Shown one piece after another: positions 45,511-54,710 of a stretch of DNA of 64,000 bases. Below the pieces are notes generated by a model. That model saw only the letters and a list, made by a program, of their open reading frames with translations. It made no database searches and was not told the origin of the DNA. Made by a program: the position numbers and the translations under genes. Source of the DNA: Phenylobacterium sp. GTDB lineage: Bacteria > Pseudomonadota > Alphaproteobacteria > Caulobacterales > Caulobacteraceae. Each line of letters opens with the position of its first letter. Position 1 is the stretch's first letter. The DNA is taken from assembly GCF_004799515.1 (NCBI RefSeq), contig NZ_SSMX01000009.1, positions 1 to 64,000 on the forward strand, in the 5' to 3' direction.

Positions 45511-46788
45511 TCAGTTGCGGGTGGGGATGATCACCTTCAGCTTCTCGTAGCCCTTCACGAACGGCGAGTTCACGTGCACCGGCGGCGCGGTGACCTCGAT
45601 CTTCGGGAAGCGCTTGAGGATCTCCTCCCAGATGATCTTCAACTGCAGCTCGGCCAGGCGGTTGCCCACGCAGCGGTGGATGCCGAAGCCGAACGAGAGG
45701 TGCTGGCGCACCCGCTCGCGGTCGATGATGTAGTCGTTGGGCCGCTCGATGACCTCTTCGTCGCGGTTGCCCGAGACGTACCACATGGCCACCTTGTCGC
45801 CGGCCTTGATGGTCTTGCCGCGCAACTCCACGTCGCGGGTGGCGCTGCGGCGCATATAGGCCAGGGGCGTCTGCCAGCGGATGGTTTCCGACACCATCGA
45901 CGGGATCAGCGCCGGGTTCTCGCGCAGCTTCCTGTCCTGGTCGGGGTTCTGATGCAGGGCCAGGACGGAGCCCGAGATGGTGTTGCGGGTGGTGTCGTTG
46001 CCGCCGACGATCAGGAGGATCAGGTTCCCCAGGTACTCCATGCGGTCCATGTCCCGCGTGGCCTCGCCGTGCGCCAACATGGAGATCAGGTCGGGGCCGG
46101 GCTCGGCGTTCACCCGCTCGTTCCACAGCCGCGTGAAGTAGTCGGCGCACTCGAAGAGCTCCATGCGGCGCTCCTGCTCGGCGATCTCCGGGTCGCTGGA
46201 GGAGAACAGGCCGCTGTCCGGCGCCGCGGTGGCCACGTCCGACCAGCGGGAGAGCTTGCGCCGGTCCTGCATCGGGAAGTCGAACAGGGTCGCCAGCGTC
46301 ATGGCGGTGAGCTCGATGGACACCTTGTCCACCCAGTCGAACTCCTCCCCGATCGGGCATTCGTCGAGGATGTCGGCGGCGCGGGCGCGGATGATCCCTT
46401 CCATCTTGGCCAGGTTCGGCCCGGCGACGATCGGGCTCACCGTCTTACGCTGGGCGTCGTGCTTCGGCGGGTCCATGGCGATGAACATCGGAAGGGTGAA
46501 GTCTTCCTCCGGATCGGGCAGGACGATGGTCGGTTCGGACGAGAAGGCCTCGTGGTTGGTGTCCACGGCCATGATGTCGTTGAACTTGGTGACCGACCAA
46601 TAGCCGCCGACCTCTTCCTCGGGGCTCACCGACCAGTGCACGGGATCCTCGGCGCGCAGGCGCTCGAAGTAGGGGCCCCAGGTGTCGGTGCGGAAGATCT
46701 CAGGGTCCGACGGATTGATGTCCGCCAGAGGCATGGCGTAGGCGGTCTCACGCGCCGCGCGTTTCACGTCGATCGAACCGTCGTCCAT
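45511..46788 (-). CDS. Cytochrome P450, CYP153-like
   Basis: This 425-residue soluble class I P450 has the heme ligand at Cys373 in FGFGIHRCVGNRLA. The I-helix oxygen motif is GGNDTTR and ExxR is SETIRW. MFIAMDPPKHDAQRKTV, MWYVSGNRDE and a C-terminal PFVKGYEKL resemble CYP153 enzymes, which hydroxylate the terminal carbon of medium-chain alkanes and fatty acids. A ferredoxin and reductase must come from elsewhere. ATG 46788 was chosen; the frame upstream (MEGTIRRKL) is unlikely to be coding. Confidence 0.88.
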   Translation of the reverse strand: MDDGSIDVKRAARETAYAMPLADINPSDPEIFRTDTWGPYFERLRAEDPVHWSVSPEEEVGGYWSVTKFNDIMAVDTNHEAFSSEPTIVLPDPEEDFTLPMFIAMDPPKHDAQRKTVSPIVAGPNLAKMEGIIRARAADILDECPIGEEFDWVDKVSIELTAMTLATLFDFPMQDRRKLSRWSDVATAAPDSGLFSSSDPEIAEQERRMELFECADYFTRLWNERVNAEPGPDLISMLAHGEATRDMDRMEYLGNLILLIVGGNDTTRNTISGSVLALHQNPDQDRKLRENPALIPSMVSETIRWQTPLAYMRRSATRDVELRGKTIKAGDKVAMWYVSGNRDEEVIERPNDYIIDRERVRQHLSFGFGIHRCVGNRLAELQLKIIWEEILKRFPKIEVTAPPVHVNSPFVKGYEKLKVIIPTRN

Positions 46789-47065
46789 GGCGGGGTCCTC
46801 CTGCGGGGCCGTCTCAAGCGGCCCGTTATCGGCGATCAGTATGCGCGCCAAATCCCGCCGAAAGGAAGCCGCCACAAGCCCCGGCGCTCTCGGAAAACAC
46901 GTTCTGCGAGCATCAGCCTTAACCGATTTGTAGAGCTTCCTCCGGATAGTGCCCTCCAAGTCAGGGCAGTCGGGGGACGGTCCGCGCGGCGCGCCGCCGC
47001 GCCCGCCGTGCTACGCGCCGTTCTGAAGCCGCGACGCCCGGGGGCGCCGCTTTCGGAGGTGGATC

Positions 47066-48247
47066 GTGGTCGCGCGCGCACAAGACCGCTCGTTCCGGAG
47101 CCTGAGCGGGCTCGAGCGGACCGCCTCGACCAGCCGTGTGCTCAACCTCGCCGCCGTCGCCAACCAGAACGCCGGCGACCCGGAATACGAGGCCGCCCCC
47201 TTCTTCAAGGCCAGTTCGCTCAACGGGGCGGTGATCATCAAGCACCGCCTGCGCGCCGACGAGCAGTACATCTTCGAACAGGCCAAGCGGATCTCCACGA
47301 AGGTGATCATCCCCTTCGAGCGCACGGACCTGGGCCTCGGCGGCCGGTCGCTGTTTGTGGGCCAGCGCGGCTGGCAGGAGCTGCTGTACCAGCTGCGCGG
47401 CGACCAGGACGAAGAGGCGCGCGACATCGCGCTCCTGGAAGCGCTGGACGAGCTGCCGTCGCTGGACCCCTTCCTGCTGCGCGAGCATCTGAAGCGGCGG
47501 GATTTCCGGATCGCCAACTGCTACTTCGCCATCTCGCCGGCGGACCTCGACCGCATGCAGCGCTTCGTCTCCGGCGAGATCTCGAAGCTGGTGGAGCTGG
47601 CCTACGGCCGCTCCAGCAGCGGCGCCAACGCCAACATCTCCAAGCTGGTGAGCCTCCTGCTCTCGGGCCAGGACGACACCCGCCTGGAGCCGTTGCGCCT
47701 TACGCTCGGCCTGGAGGGCGAGAACTTCCGCGAGGGCATCTTCAGCTGGAAGGGCTTCCTCTACTACAAGTGGGTGCTGAACAGCCTGTGGCCCGAGCTG
47801 CGCGACGTCATCGCCGAGCTCACCGAGATCAAGGTGGTGGGCCCGCGCGACAACGAGCTCTTGAACCAGGTCAAGGACGTGGGCGCGCGGGTGAACCAGG
47901 CGATCCTCGGCCAGGTGCGCAAGGTGCGGGTCACCCTGCAGGTCTACGATGACGCCTTCGCCGAGCTGACCCAGGCCGGCAACCCCATGGCCTTCCGCAA
48001 CTTCCTGCTGAAGTCGCCGGAGATGTTCATCACCCTGGGCGAACGCACCGGCATGGTCAGCCACATCGCCAGCTTCTGGCGCTACCGCTTCCCCAAGGGC
48101 CGGCCGCTGAAGGTCGAACTCGACGAGCTGTTCGACATCCTGCAGGACTTCCACACCGGCCTGGGCGACGACGAGGACAAGGCCAAGGCGGAGAACGCCC
48201 TCGTCGACACCACGAGTTCCGAGACCCTGGGCCGCGCGCTGATCTAG
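47066..48247 (+). CDS. Soluble protein of unknown function
   Basis: This 393-residue protein starts at GTG, with GGAGG six bases upstream. It has no signal peptide, membrane helix or recognisable catalytic motif. It is mostly helical, with blocks FLYYKWVLNSLWPELRDVIA and PSLDPFLLREHLKRRDFRI. Its Gly/Leu-poor, charged helices look like a scaffolding or regulatory protein. Its TAG overlaps the stop of the convergent hybrid kinase gene, but no functional tie follows from that. Confidence 0.7.
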   Translation: MVARAQDRSFRSLSGLERTASTSRVLNLAAVANQNAGDPEYEAAPFFKASSLNGAVIIKHRLRADEQYIFEQAKRISTKVIIPFERTDLGLGGRSLFVGQRGWQELLYQLRGDQDEEARDIALLEALDELPSLDPFLLREHLKRRDFRIANCYFAISPADLDRMQRFVSGEISKLVELAYGRSSSGANANISKLVSLLLSGQDDTRLEPLRLTLGLEGENFREGIFSWKGFLYYKWVLNSLWPELRDVIAELTEIKVVGPRDNELLNQVKDVGARVNQAILGQVRKVRVTLQVYDDAFAELTQAGNPMAFRNFLLKSPEMFITLGERTGMVSHIASFWRYRFPKGRPLKVELDELFDILQDFHTGLGDDEDKAKAENALVDTTSSETLGRALI

Positions 48248-49929
48248 GCCGGCCGCAGGACCGAGCTCAGCTTGGCGGCGAGGTCCTTTTCCACGAACGG
48301 CTTGCGCAGGATGCCGTCGTCGCCGGCGGCGGCCAGGGCCTCGGTGTCGGCGTAGCCGGTGAGGAACAGGATCGGCAGGCCCGGCCTGCGCGCATGCACC
48401 TCGCGGGCCACCTCGGCGCCGTTCATGCCGGGCATGGCGAAGTCGAGCAGCAGGAGATCGATCCGATCCTGGTGGTCGAGCAGGTCGAGGGCCGCGCCGC
48501 CGCTGCCGGCCTCCACCACGCCATAGCCCAGGTCCTGCAGGATGCCGGCGGTGACCTCGCGCACGGCGCTGTCGTCGTCGACCAGGAGGACGTTAAGGTC
48601 GCGCGGCGCCGGGGCGGCCTCGCTAAGCCCATCGACGGCCTCGGCGTCCGGCACGCCCGAGGCGCGCGGCAGGAAGACCTGGACGCAGGTCCCCTCGCCA
48701 GGGGTGGAGTCGATGCGCACCCCGCCGCCCGACTGCTTGGCCAGACCGAACACCTGGCTAAGGCCCAGGCCCGAACCCTTGCCGACCTCCTTGGTGGTGA
48801 AGAAGGGCTCGAACACCTTGGCCAGCACTTCCGGGGTCATGCCGGAGCCCGTGTCCTCCACCGCGATCCGCACATAGTCGCCGGCGGCCGGCGCCTCGGG
48901 CGTGGCGGGCGGCGGCAGGGTGACGTTGCCGGTCTCCACGGTCAGCGTGCCGCCCACCTCCATGGCGTCGCGGGCGTTGATCGCCAGGTTGAGGATGACC
49001 AGCTCGATCTGGGTGGGATCGATCATCGCCGGCCAGAGGTCCGGCTGCAGGCCGGTCTCGATGCGGACGCTGCCGCCCATGGTCGCCTGCAGCAGGTCGC
49101 GCATGCCGCGGACGGTGTCGTTGAGGTCTACAATGCGTGGCTCCAGCCGCTGGCGGCGGGAGAAGGCCAGCATCTGGGCGGTGAGCTGGGCGCCGCGCTC
49201 GGCGGCCTGGGCCATCATCGCCAGCCGCCGGCCGGTGGGGGGATCGGAGGCGGCCTTCTGCATCTGGCGCACATTGCCCAGGATGACCATCAGGAGATTG
49301 TTGAAGTCGTGGGCGACGCCGGAGGTGAGCTGGCCCACGGCCTCCAGCCGCTGGGTCTGGCGCAGCACCGTCTCCACCCGCTCGCGCTCGGCGATCTGGC
49401 CGGCGAGCTGGCGGTTGGCGCTTTCCAGCTCGGCGGTGCGTTCCTCGACGCGGCGCTCCAGCAGGGTCTCGGCGGCGCGGATGGCCTCGATGCGCTCGCG
49501 GGCCTCGTACTGGCGGCGGCGGCCGCGCAGCGCCGTCTCGATGACGCTGACCAGGGTGGTCGGATGGAAAGGCCGCTCCAGGAAGGTGACGTTGCCGAGG
49601 GCGGCCGCCAGGCGCCGTGCGAAGGGGTTGCGCTCCATGCCGCCGCCGCGGTGGGCGATCAGCACGATGGGCAGGTCCGACCAGGCCGGCTGGCCGTCGA
49701 TCCAGCGCACCAGGTCGGGATAGTCCGCGCTCTGCAGGGCCTCCTCGGCGATCAGGGCCACGCCGACGCCCTGGGCGAACTCGGTCAGCAGGCAGGGCAG
49801 GTCGCCGCAGACCAGCAGCGAGGCGCGCGCCTCCTCGAGGATCGCCCCGGCGATGGCGGCGTCACGGCCCATCGGGGCGACGATCAGGACCCGTTCGGAG
49901 ACCGATGCGGCCGGCGCCGCGACGTTCAT
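48244..49929 (-). CDS. Hybrid sensor histidine kinase with N-terminal pseudo-receiver
   Basis: This 561-residue cytoplasmic kinase has four parts. A receiver-like domain (about 13-135) lacks the phospho-Asp and has LERP for the usual KP. A coiled coil (about 140-190) follows. HisKA has His207 in GVAHDFNNLL, and the HATPase has NLAINARDAM, EDTGSGM and GKGSGLGLSQVFG. A C-terminal true receiver has VDDD and Asp496 (LLLLDFAMPG) with a LRKP lysine. Its ATG overlaps the stop of the KaiC-like gene by 4 nt, so the two form an operon, as in other KaiC/kinase modules. Confidence 0.9.
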   Translation of the reverse strand: MNVAAPAASVSERVLIVAPMGRDAAIAGAILEEARASLLVCGDLPCLLTEFAQGVGVALIAEEALQSADYPDLVRWIDGQPAWSDLPIVLIAHRGGGMERNPFARRLAAALGNVTFLERPFHPTTLVSVIETALRGRRRQYEARERIEAIRAAETLLERRVEERTAELESANRQLAGQIAERERVETVLRQTQRLEAVGQLTSGVAHDFNNLLMVILGNVRQMQKAASDPPTGRRLAMMAQAAERGAQLTAQMLAFSRRQRLEPRIVDLNDTVRGMRDLLQATMGGSVRIETGLQPDLWPAMIDPTQIELVILNLAINARDAMEVGGTLTVETGNVTLPPPATPEAPAAGDYVRIAVEDTGSGMTPEVLAKVFEPFFTTKEVGKGSGLGLSQVFGLAKQSGGGVRIDSTPGEGTCVQVFLPRASGVPDAEAVDGLSEAAPAPRDLNVLLVDDDSAVREVTAGILQDLGYGVVEAGSGGAALDLLDHQDRIDLLLLDFAMPGMNGAEVAREVHARRPGLPILFLTGYADTEALAAAGDDGILRKPFVEKDLAAKLSSVLRPA

Positions 49930-51425
49930 GCGGAGGGGTCTCCCATCAGCCCGGAGCCCTTGCCTACGAAGTTCGGGACGCCACGCAGCACCCCGTGGAA
50001 ATCGACCAGCGGATCGCCGACGGTGAGGCCCTCGTCGCCGATCTCGAACTCGCGGATGGTCTTCTCGTGCTGGCCGCTGCGCTTCTTGATCACCGACATG
50101 GCCCGGCGCACCTCGCCCGTGGCCTCGAAGTAGCGCAGCAGGATGACGGTGTCGGCCAGGTAGGTGACGTCCACCGGCGCCTTCATGTCACCGACCAGGC
50201 CATGTTGGGCGACGGTCAGGAAGGTCGTGGCGCCCTGCCGGTTCAGGTACTGCAGCAGCTCGTGGATGTGCAGGACGAGGAAGTTCTCCTCCGGCATTGC
50301 CGCCTGGTAGCCGTTGAGGCTGTCGATCACCACGGTCTTGATGCCCTTGGCGTCGACGCACTCGCGGACGTTGGCGGTGAACTCGCCGGGCGACAGCTCC
50401 GCGGCGTCCACCTGCTGGACGATGAGGTCGCCGGAGTCGCGCATGGCCTCCAGGTCGATGCCGAAGGCCTTGGTGCGCGCGAACAGCAGGCCCAGCTCCT
50501 CGTCGAAGGCGAAGAGGGCGGCCTTTTCGCCGCGCTGGATGGCCGAGAGGATGAAGTAGAGCGCCACCAGCGACTTGCCGGTGCCGGCCGGCCCGAGGAT
50601 CAGGCAGCTCGACCCGCGCTCGATCCCGCCGCCCAGGACCGCGTCCAGGCCCGCCACGCCGCTCGTCATGGGCGTGCGCTTGAAATCGGTCTTGTGCTCG
50701 GCGGAGACCAGCCGCGGATAGACCTCCAGGCCGCCGGTGCGGATCATGAAGTCGTGGAAGCCGCCGCGGAACTTGCGCCCGCGGTACTTGATCACCCGCA
50801 CGCGGCGCCGCTCCGCGCCGTACTCGGGCGCCAGCTCCTCCAGGCGGATGACCCCGTGGGCGACGCTGTGGACGGTCTTGTCGAGGCTCTCGGTGGTGAG
50901 GTCGTCCAGCATCAGGACTGTGGCCCCGTGCTTGGCGAAATAGTGCTTCAACGCCAGCACCTGGCGGCGGTAGCGCAGGGAGCTTTGCGCCAGGAGGCGG
51001 ATCTCCGACAGGCTGTCGATCACCACCCGGCGCGGCTGGACGCGCTCCACGGCCTCGAAGATCATGCGGGTGGTTTCGCCCAGCTCCAGGTCGGAAGAAT
51101 AGAGCAGGCTCTGCTGCTGCTGTTCGTCGAGCAGGCTTTCCGGCGGGACCAGCTCGAAGACCTCGACCCCGTCCAGGTTCCAGCCGTGGGAGTGGGCGGT
51201 GTCGCGCAGCTCCTCCTCGGTCTCGGAAAGGGTGATGTAGAGCGCCGTTTCGCCGAGCGCCGCGCCGGCGCGCAGGAAGCTCATCGCCGCGGTGGTCTTG
51301 CCGGTGCCCGGGCTGCCTTCCAGCAGGTAGACGCGATCGCGCGCCAGCCCGCCGATCAGGATATCGTCCAGCCCAGGAATGCCCATGGAGGCGTCGGCTT
51401 CGCCGGCGAGCCTCATGTTGTTCAT
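49926..51425 (-). CDS. KaiC-like circadian/RecA-type ATPase with two domains
   Basis: This 499-residue protein has two RecA-like KaiC domains. The first has Walker A GSPGTGKT (37-44), with acids in ITLSETEEE. The second has Walker A GPAGTGKS near 275 and FDEE. The same layout occurs in KaiC of cyanobacteria, but no kaiA or kaiB is nearby. In non-phototrophs such proteins are thought to act in stress or signalling. ATG 51425 has GAGAGG five bases upstream and was preferred to a GTG at 51473. It is first in an operon with the hybrid kinase. Confidence 0.9.
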   Translation of the reverse strand: MNNMRLAGEADASMGIPGLDDILIGGLARDRVYLLEGSPGTGKTTAAMSFLRAGAALGETALYITLSETEEELRDTAHSHGWNLDGVEVFELVPPESLLDEQQQQSLLYSSDLELGETTRMIFEAVERVQPRRVVIDSLSEIRLLAQSSLRYRRQVLALKHYFAKHGATVLMLDDLTTESLDKTVHSVAHGVIRLEELAPEYGAERRRVRVIKYRGRKFRGGFHDFMIRTGGLEVYPRLVSAEHKTDFKRTPMTSGVAGLDAVLGGGIERGSSCLILGPAGTGKSLVALYFILSAIQRGEKAALFAFDEELGLLFARTKAFGIDLEAMRDSGDLIVQQVDAAELSPGEFTANVRECVDAKGIKTVVIDSLNGYQAAMPEENFLVLHIHELLQYLNRQGATTFLTVAQHGLVGDMKAPVDVTYLADTVILLRYFEATGEVRRAMSVIKKRSGQHEKTIREFEIGDEGLTVGDPLVDFHGVLRGVPNFVGKGSGLMGDPSA

Positions 51426-51540
51426 CACGCCTCTCTCGTTGACCGCGGCGTCTCTGGCTTCAGAAACCCCCACCCTGAAGCCGTTAAGCGCTCAAATCGC
51501 TCGATTGTTCCCGCTCAGCTTTGCGTGGGGAGGGGCGATC

Positions 51541-52452
51541 CTAGGCGTTGAAGTTCAGCTTCAGGCCCGGGCGGGGCCAGCGGGCCTTGTAGAGCTTGCC
51601 GGTGGACGAGGCGGTCACCCAGGCGTCGCGCAGGTCGGCGCCGCCGAAGCAGATGTTGGTGCAGATCAGGTCGGGGAAGGCGTGGTGCTCGACCCCGCCG
51701 CCGGGGTCGAAGGCGGTGATCCCGCCGTTGATGATGGTGGCCACGCAGACCTTGCCGCCCGCCTCGACCGCCAGGCTGTCCAGCAGCTGGTAGTCCGGCA
51801 GGTTGCAGATCACCCGGCCGGGCGCGAAGCCGGGACCGGGCGCGAGCACGCCCGGCTCGGCGACGTCGAAGGCCCAGAGGCGCCCGAGCTGGGTGTCGGC
51901 GGCGTAGACCACCGTCTCGTCGGGCGACAGGCCAATGCCGTTGGGCGCGATCAGGTGGTCGCGCTGGCGGCTGATGTGCGAGCCGTCGGTCTTCGCATAG
52001 TAGATCCCGCCGTACTTGCGGCCCTCGGGCGTGGCGCAGCCGTGGTCGGTGAACCAGACGCCGCCCTGGCGGTCGAAGACCAGGTCGTTGGGCCCGATCA
52101 GCCGTCGGCCGTCGCAGGCCTCGTAGACGGTCTCCAGCTTGCCGGAGGCGAGCTCGTAGCGTTGCAGCGAACCGCCGATGTGGCTGGCGGCCGTCGGGCC
52201 GGGGATGGTCAGGCCGTTGACGTCCAGCCAGGTGAACACCCCGCCGTTGTTGGTGATCCAGATGGCGCCGTCCGGGCCGATGGCCGCCCCGTTCGGCCCG
52301 CCGCCGGTCTCGACAACCGTCTCCTTCCGGCCGTCCGGCGTGACCCGGGTCAGGCGGCCGGCCTTGATCTCGGTCAGGACGATAGAGCCGTCGGCCATGG
52401 CGATCGGGCCTTCGGGGAATTCCAGGCCCTCGCAGACCAGCTCGATGTCCAT
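51541..52452 (-). CDS. SMP-30/gluconolactonase/LRE family protein
   Basis: This 303-residue protein folds as a six-bladed beta-propeller: LEFPEGPIAMADGSIV, then PNGAAIGPDGAIWITNNGG, GPNDLVFDRQGGVWFTDHG and APNGIGLSPDETVVYAADT. Acids and Asn in these blocks (the EGP Glu and the PND and PNG Asn) are the metal ligands of gluconolactonases. It should hydrolyse a sugar lactone or a related ester in the cytoplasm. No sugar genes flank it. Confidence 0.88.
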   Translation of the reverse strand: MDIELVCEGLEFPEGPIAMADGSIVLTEIKAGRLTRVTPDGRKETVVETGGGPNGAAIGPDGAIWITNNGGVFTWLDVNGLTIPGPTAASHIGGSLQRYELASGKLETVYEACDGRRLIGPNDLVFDRQGGVWFTDHGCATPEGRKYGGIYYAKTDGSHISRQRDHLIAPNGIGLSPDETVVYAADTQLGRLWAFDVAEPGVLAPGPGFAPGRVICNLPDYQLLDSLAVEAGGKVCVATIINGGITAFDPGGGVEHHAFPDLICTNICFGGADLRDAWVTASSTGKLYKARWPRPGLKLNFNA

Positions 52453-52499
52453 GGCGCGTCTCCCGGCATTTCTCGTTGGACGCGAGCCTAGCGGGGCGA

Positions 52500-53018
52500 T
52501 CAGCGGCGTTCCAGCACCCGGATCACCACCGGATAGTCGTCGCCCTCGCCGGCCGGATAGGCCTTGGCGCTGACCTCATGCCAGACCGCCGGGTCGAGGG
52601 GGGCCAGCGTCACGTCGCCTTCCACCTCGGCGTCGACGTCGGTGAGGTAGACGCGGGTCGCCTTGGCCAGCGCCAGCTCGAACAGCGAGGCGCCGCCGAT
52701 GACGCAGACCTCGCGCGCGCCGTCCTCGGCCGCCTGCTCGCGGGCGATGGAGACCGCCTCGCCGAACTCCTCGCAGACCACCGCGCCCTTGGGCTCGAAG
52801 GAGCCGTCGCGGCTGAGCACGATGTTGGTGCGTCCGACCAGCGGCTTTTTCGGCAGGCTGTCCCAGGTCTTGCGGCCCATGATCACCGGCTTGCCCATGG
52901 TCACGGCGCGGAAGTTGGCGAGGTCGGTCTTCAGCCGCCAGGGCAGGCCGCCGTCCTTGCCGATGACGCCGTTGCGCGCGCGCGCGATAGGACCGGCGGT
53001 GAGGGTGATGATGGGCAT
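52500..53018 (-). CDS. folA: Dihydrofolate reductase
   Basis: This 172-residue enzyme reduces dihydrofolate to tetrahydrofolate with NADPH. It has GVIGKDGGLPWRLKTDLANF (the active-site Asp), VIMGRKTWDSLP, REVCVIGGASLFELAL (the NADPH-binding GG) and TRVYLTDVDAEVEGD. It follows thyA with a gap of about 60 bases that contains a hairpin repeat. Together they regenerate tetrahydrofolate used in dTMP synthesis. Confidence 0.93.
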   Translation of the reverse strand: MPIITLTAGPIARARNGVIGKDGGLPWRLKTDLANFRAVTMGKPVIMGRKTWDSLPKKPLVGRTNIVLSRDGSFEPKGAVVCEEFGEAVSIAREQAAEDGAREVCVIGGASLFELALAKATRVYLTDVDAEVEGDVTLAPLDPAVWHEVSAKAYPAGEGDDYPVVIRVLERR

Positions 53019-53043
53019 GCGGACTCTTTAGCATTCCCCGGGC

Positions 53044-53063
53044 GTCCCGGCGAAAGCCGGGAC
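53044..53063. repeat. Dispersed hairpin GTCCCGGC-GAAA-GCCGGGAC
   Basis: An 8-bp perfect stem with a GAAA tetraloop lies between folA and thyA. It is the same family as the hairpin at 11071-11086 and is like the arms of the composite elements. A hairpin between these two co-directional genes might tune their relative expression. Confidence 0.65.
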
Positions 53064-53079
53064 TCACGCGGCGTCAGGA

Positions 53080-53925
53080 TCAGACCGCGATGGGCGCCGA
53101 AATGCTCGGGTGCGCCTGGTATCCCCTGAGCTTGAAATCCTCGTACTCGAAGGCGAAGAGGTCGCGCTTCGGGGCGATTTCCATGATCGGCAAGGGCAGG
53201 GGCTCGCGCGCCAGTTGCGCGCGGGCCTGCTCGAGGTGGTTGAGGTAGAGGTGCGCGTCGCCCAGGGTGTGGACGAACTCGCCGGGCTCGAGGCCCACCA
53301 CCTGCGCCACCATCATGGTCAGCAAGGCGTAGCTGGCGATGTTGAACGGCACGCCCAGGAAAACGTCGGCGGAGCGCTGGTAGAGCTGGCAGCTCAGTTT
53401 CCCGTCAGCGACGAAGAACTGGAACAGGCAGTGGCAGGGCGGCAGCGCCATGTCGTCCACGTCGGCCGGGTTCCAGGCCGAGACGATGTGACGGCGGCTG
53501 TTGGGGTTGGTCTTCAGGCCCTCCACGACGGTGGCGATCTGGTCGATCACCCGGCCGTCCGGCGCGGTCCAGGAGCGCCATTGCTTGCCATAGACCGGCC
53601 CGAGCTCGCCCTCGGCGTCGGCCCATTCGTCCCAGATGCTGACGCCGCGGTCCCGCAGCCACTGCACGTTGGTGTCGCCGCGCAGGAACCAGAGCAGCTC
53701 CAGGATGATCGACTTCCTGTGCAGCTTCTTGGTGGTCAGCAGCGGGAAACCTTGGGCCAGGTCGAAGCGCATCTGCCGGCCGAAGACGCCCAGCGTGCCC
53801 GTGCCCGTGCGGTCGCCGCGCGACACGCCATTGGCCAGGATGTCCGCCAGCAGGGCGAGGTACTGCCGCTCCGGATGATCGGCGGCGGCCTCTTGGGCCT
53901 GCGGGGGGGCGGTGAGGGCGTTCAT
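53080..53925 (-). CDS. thyA: Thymidylate synthase
   Basis: This 281-residue enzyme makes dTMP from dUMP and methylene-tetrahydrofolate. Its motifs are [19 protein letters not shown] (dUMP phosphate), [29 protein letters not shown] with catalytic Cys164, and [21 protein letters not shown] 53925 (MNALTAPP) was chosen; a longer frame exists upstream. It is immediately upstream of folA in a classical pair. Confidence 0.95.
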   Translation of the reverse strand: MNALTAPPQAQEAAADHPERQYLALLADILANGVSRGDRTGTGTLGVFGRQMRFDLAQGFPLLTTKKLHRKSIILELLWFLRGDTNVQWLRDRGVSIWDEWADAEGELGPVYGKQWRSWTAPDGRVIDQIATVVEGLKTNPNSRRHIVSAWNPADVDDMALPPCHCLFQFFVADGKLSCQLYQRSADVFLGVPFNIASYALLTMMVAQVVGLEPGEFVHTLGDAHLYLNHLEQARAQLAREPLPLPIMEIAPKRDLFAFEYEDFKLRGYQAHPSISAPIAV

Positions 53926-54037
53926 TGGAATAGACGGGACCGTGCCTGATTCGCGTGTCGAACGCGCTAACGGCGAATCGCTATCCACAGATCAAGCGAT
54001 CAAATCGCCGGAGCATGACGAAGGAGTGGTGCGGGTC

Positions 54038-54580
54038 TCACCCCGAAAACCCGCCCTCGTCGAGGAACTCCTGCTCGGCCGGGGTGGTCGTGCGGCCGAG
54101 GGCGGCGTTGCGGTGGGGGAAGCGGCCGAAGCGGGCGATGATGTCTCGGTGGATCCCGGCCCACTTCAGGTCGTCCGCCACGCCGGCCTCGGCCACCAGA
54201 GCCAGGCCGTAGTCCTGGTCAGCCAGGTCCTCGGAGTGCTCGAAGGGCAGGTAGAAGAAGTTGCGGAGGTCCGGCTCGACCTGCTTGTCGAGGCCCTGCT
54301 CAATGGCGGCGCGGGCGATGGCGCGGGCCTTGGGGTCGGTGGCGAAGGCGTGGGCCGAGCGGCGGTAGAGGTTGCGCGGGAACTGGTCGAGCAGGATCAG
54401 CAGCGCCAGTGCGCCTTCCGCCGTGGAAGCCCAACCGTCGTATTCGCCCCGCGCGGCCGCGTGGTGGGTGGGCTCGAACTTCAGGCGGATGGCCTCGTCG
54501 AAGGCGATGACCTTCTTGAACCACTTCTCCGGCCCGGCGGTGCGCCAGAAGCTCAAGATGTCGTTGATGTGCGCCACCAC
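54038..54580 (-). CDS. DUF924 family protein
   Basis: This 180-residue soluble protein starts at GTG. It is a DUF924 family member: DILSFWRTAGPEKWFKK, then GALALLILLDQFPRNLYRR, FFYLPFEHSEDLADQ and GRFPHRNAALGR. The all-helical fold is said to resemble TPR-like bundles; the function is unknown. It is convergent with the RcnB-type gene's upstream region and codirectional with thyA. Confidence 0.9.
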   Translation of the reverse strand: MVAHINDILSFWRTAGPEKWFKKVIAFDEAIRLKFEPTHHAAARGEYDGWASTAEGALALLILLDQFPRNLYRRSAHAFATDPKARAIARAAIEQGLDKQVEPDLRNFFYLPFEHSEDLADQDYGLALVAEAGVADDLKWAGIHRDIIARFGRFPHRNAALGRTTTPAEQEFLDEGGFSG

Positions 54581-54710
54581 GTCTGTCCGCGCTCCGATCC
54601 TGACCCTTGCGGGACCGCGCCGTTCAAGCGTGGTTCACGGGTGTGAGCAAGAGTGGAGCGCGTCGGGTGACAAAGCTCTAAGCTTTGCCGGTCGGACCTG
54701 GAGAGAGACG

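Noticed and set aside
45574-47952. 792-codon plus-strand frame over the P450 and orphan gene
   Set aside because: It overlaps the P450 (heme Cys motif on the other strand) and the gene at 47066 in another frame.
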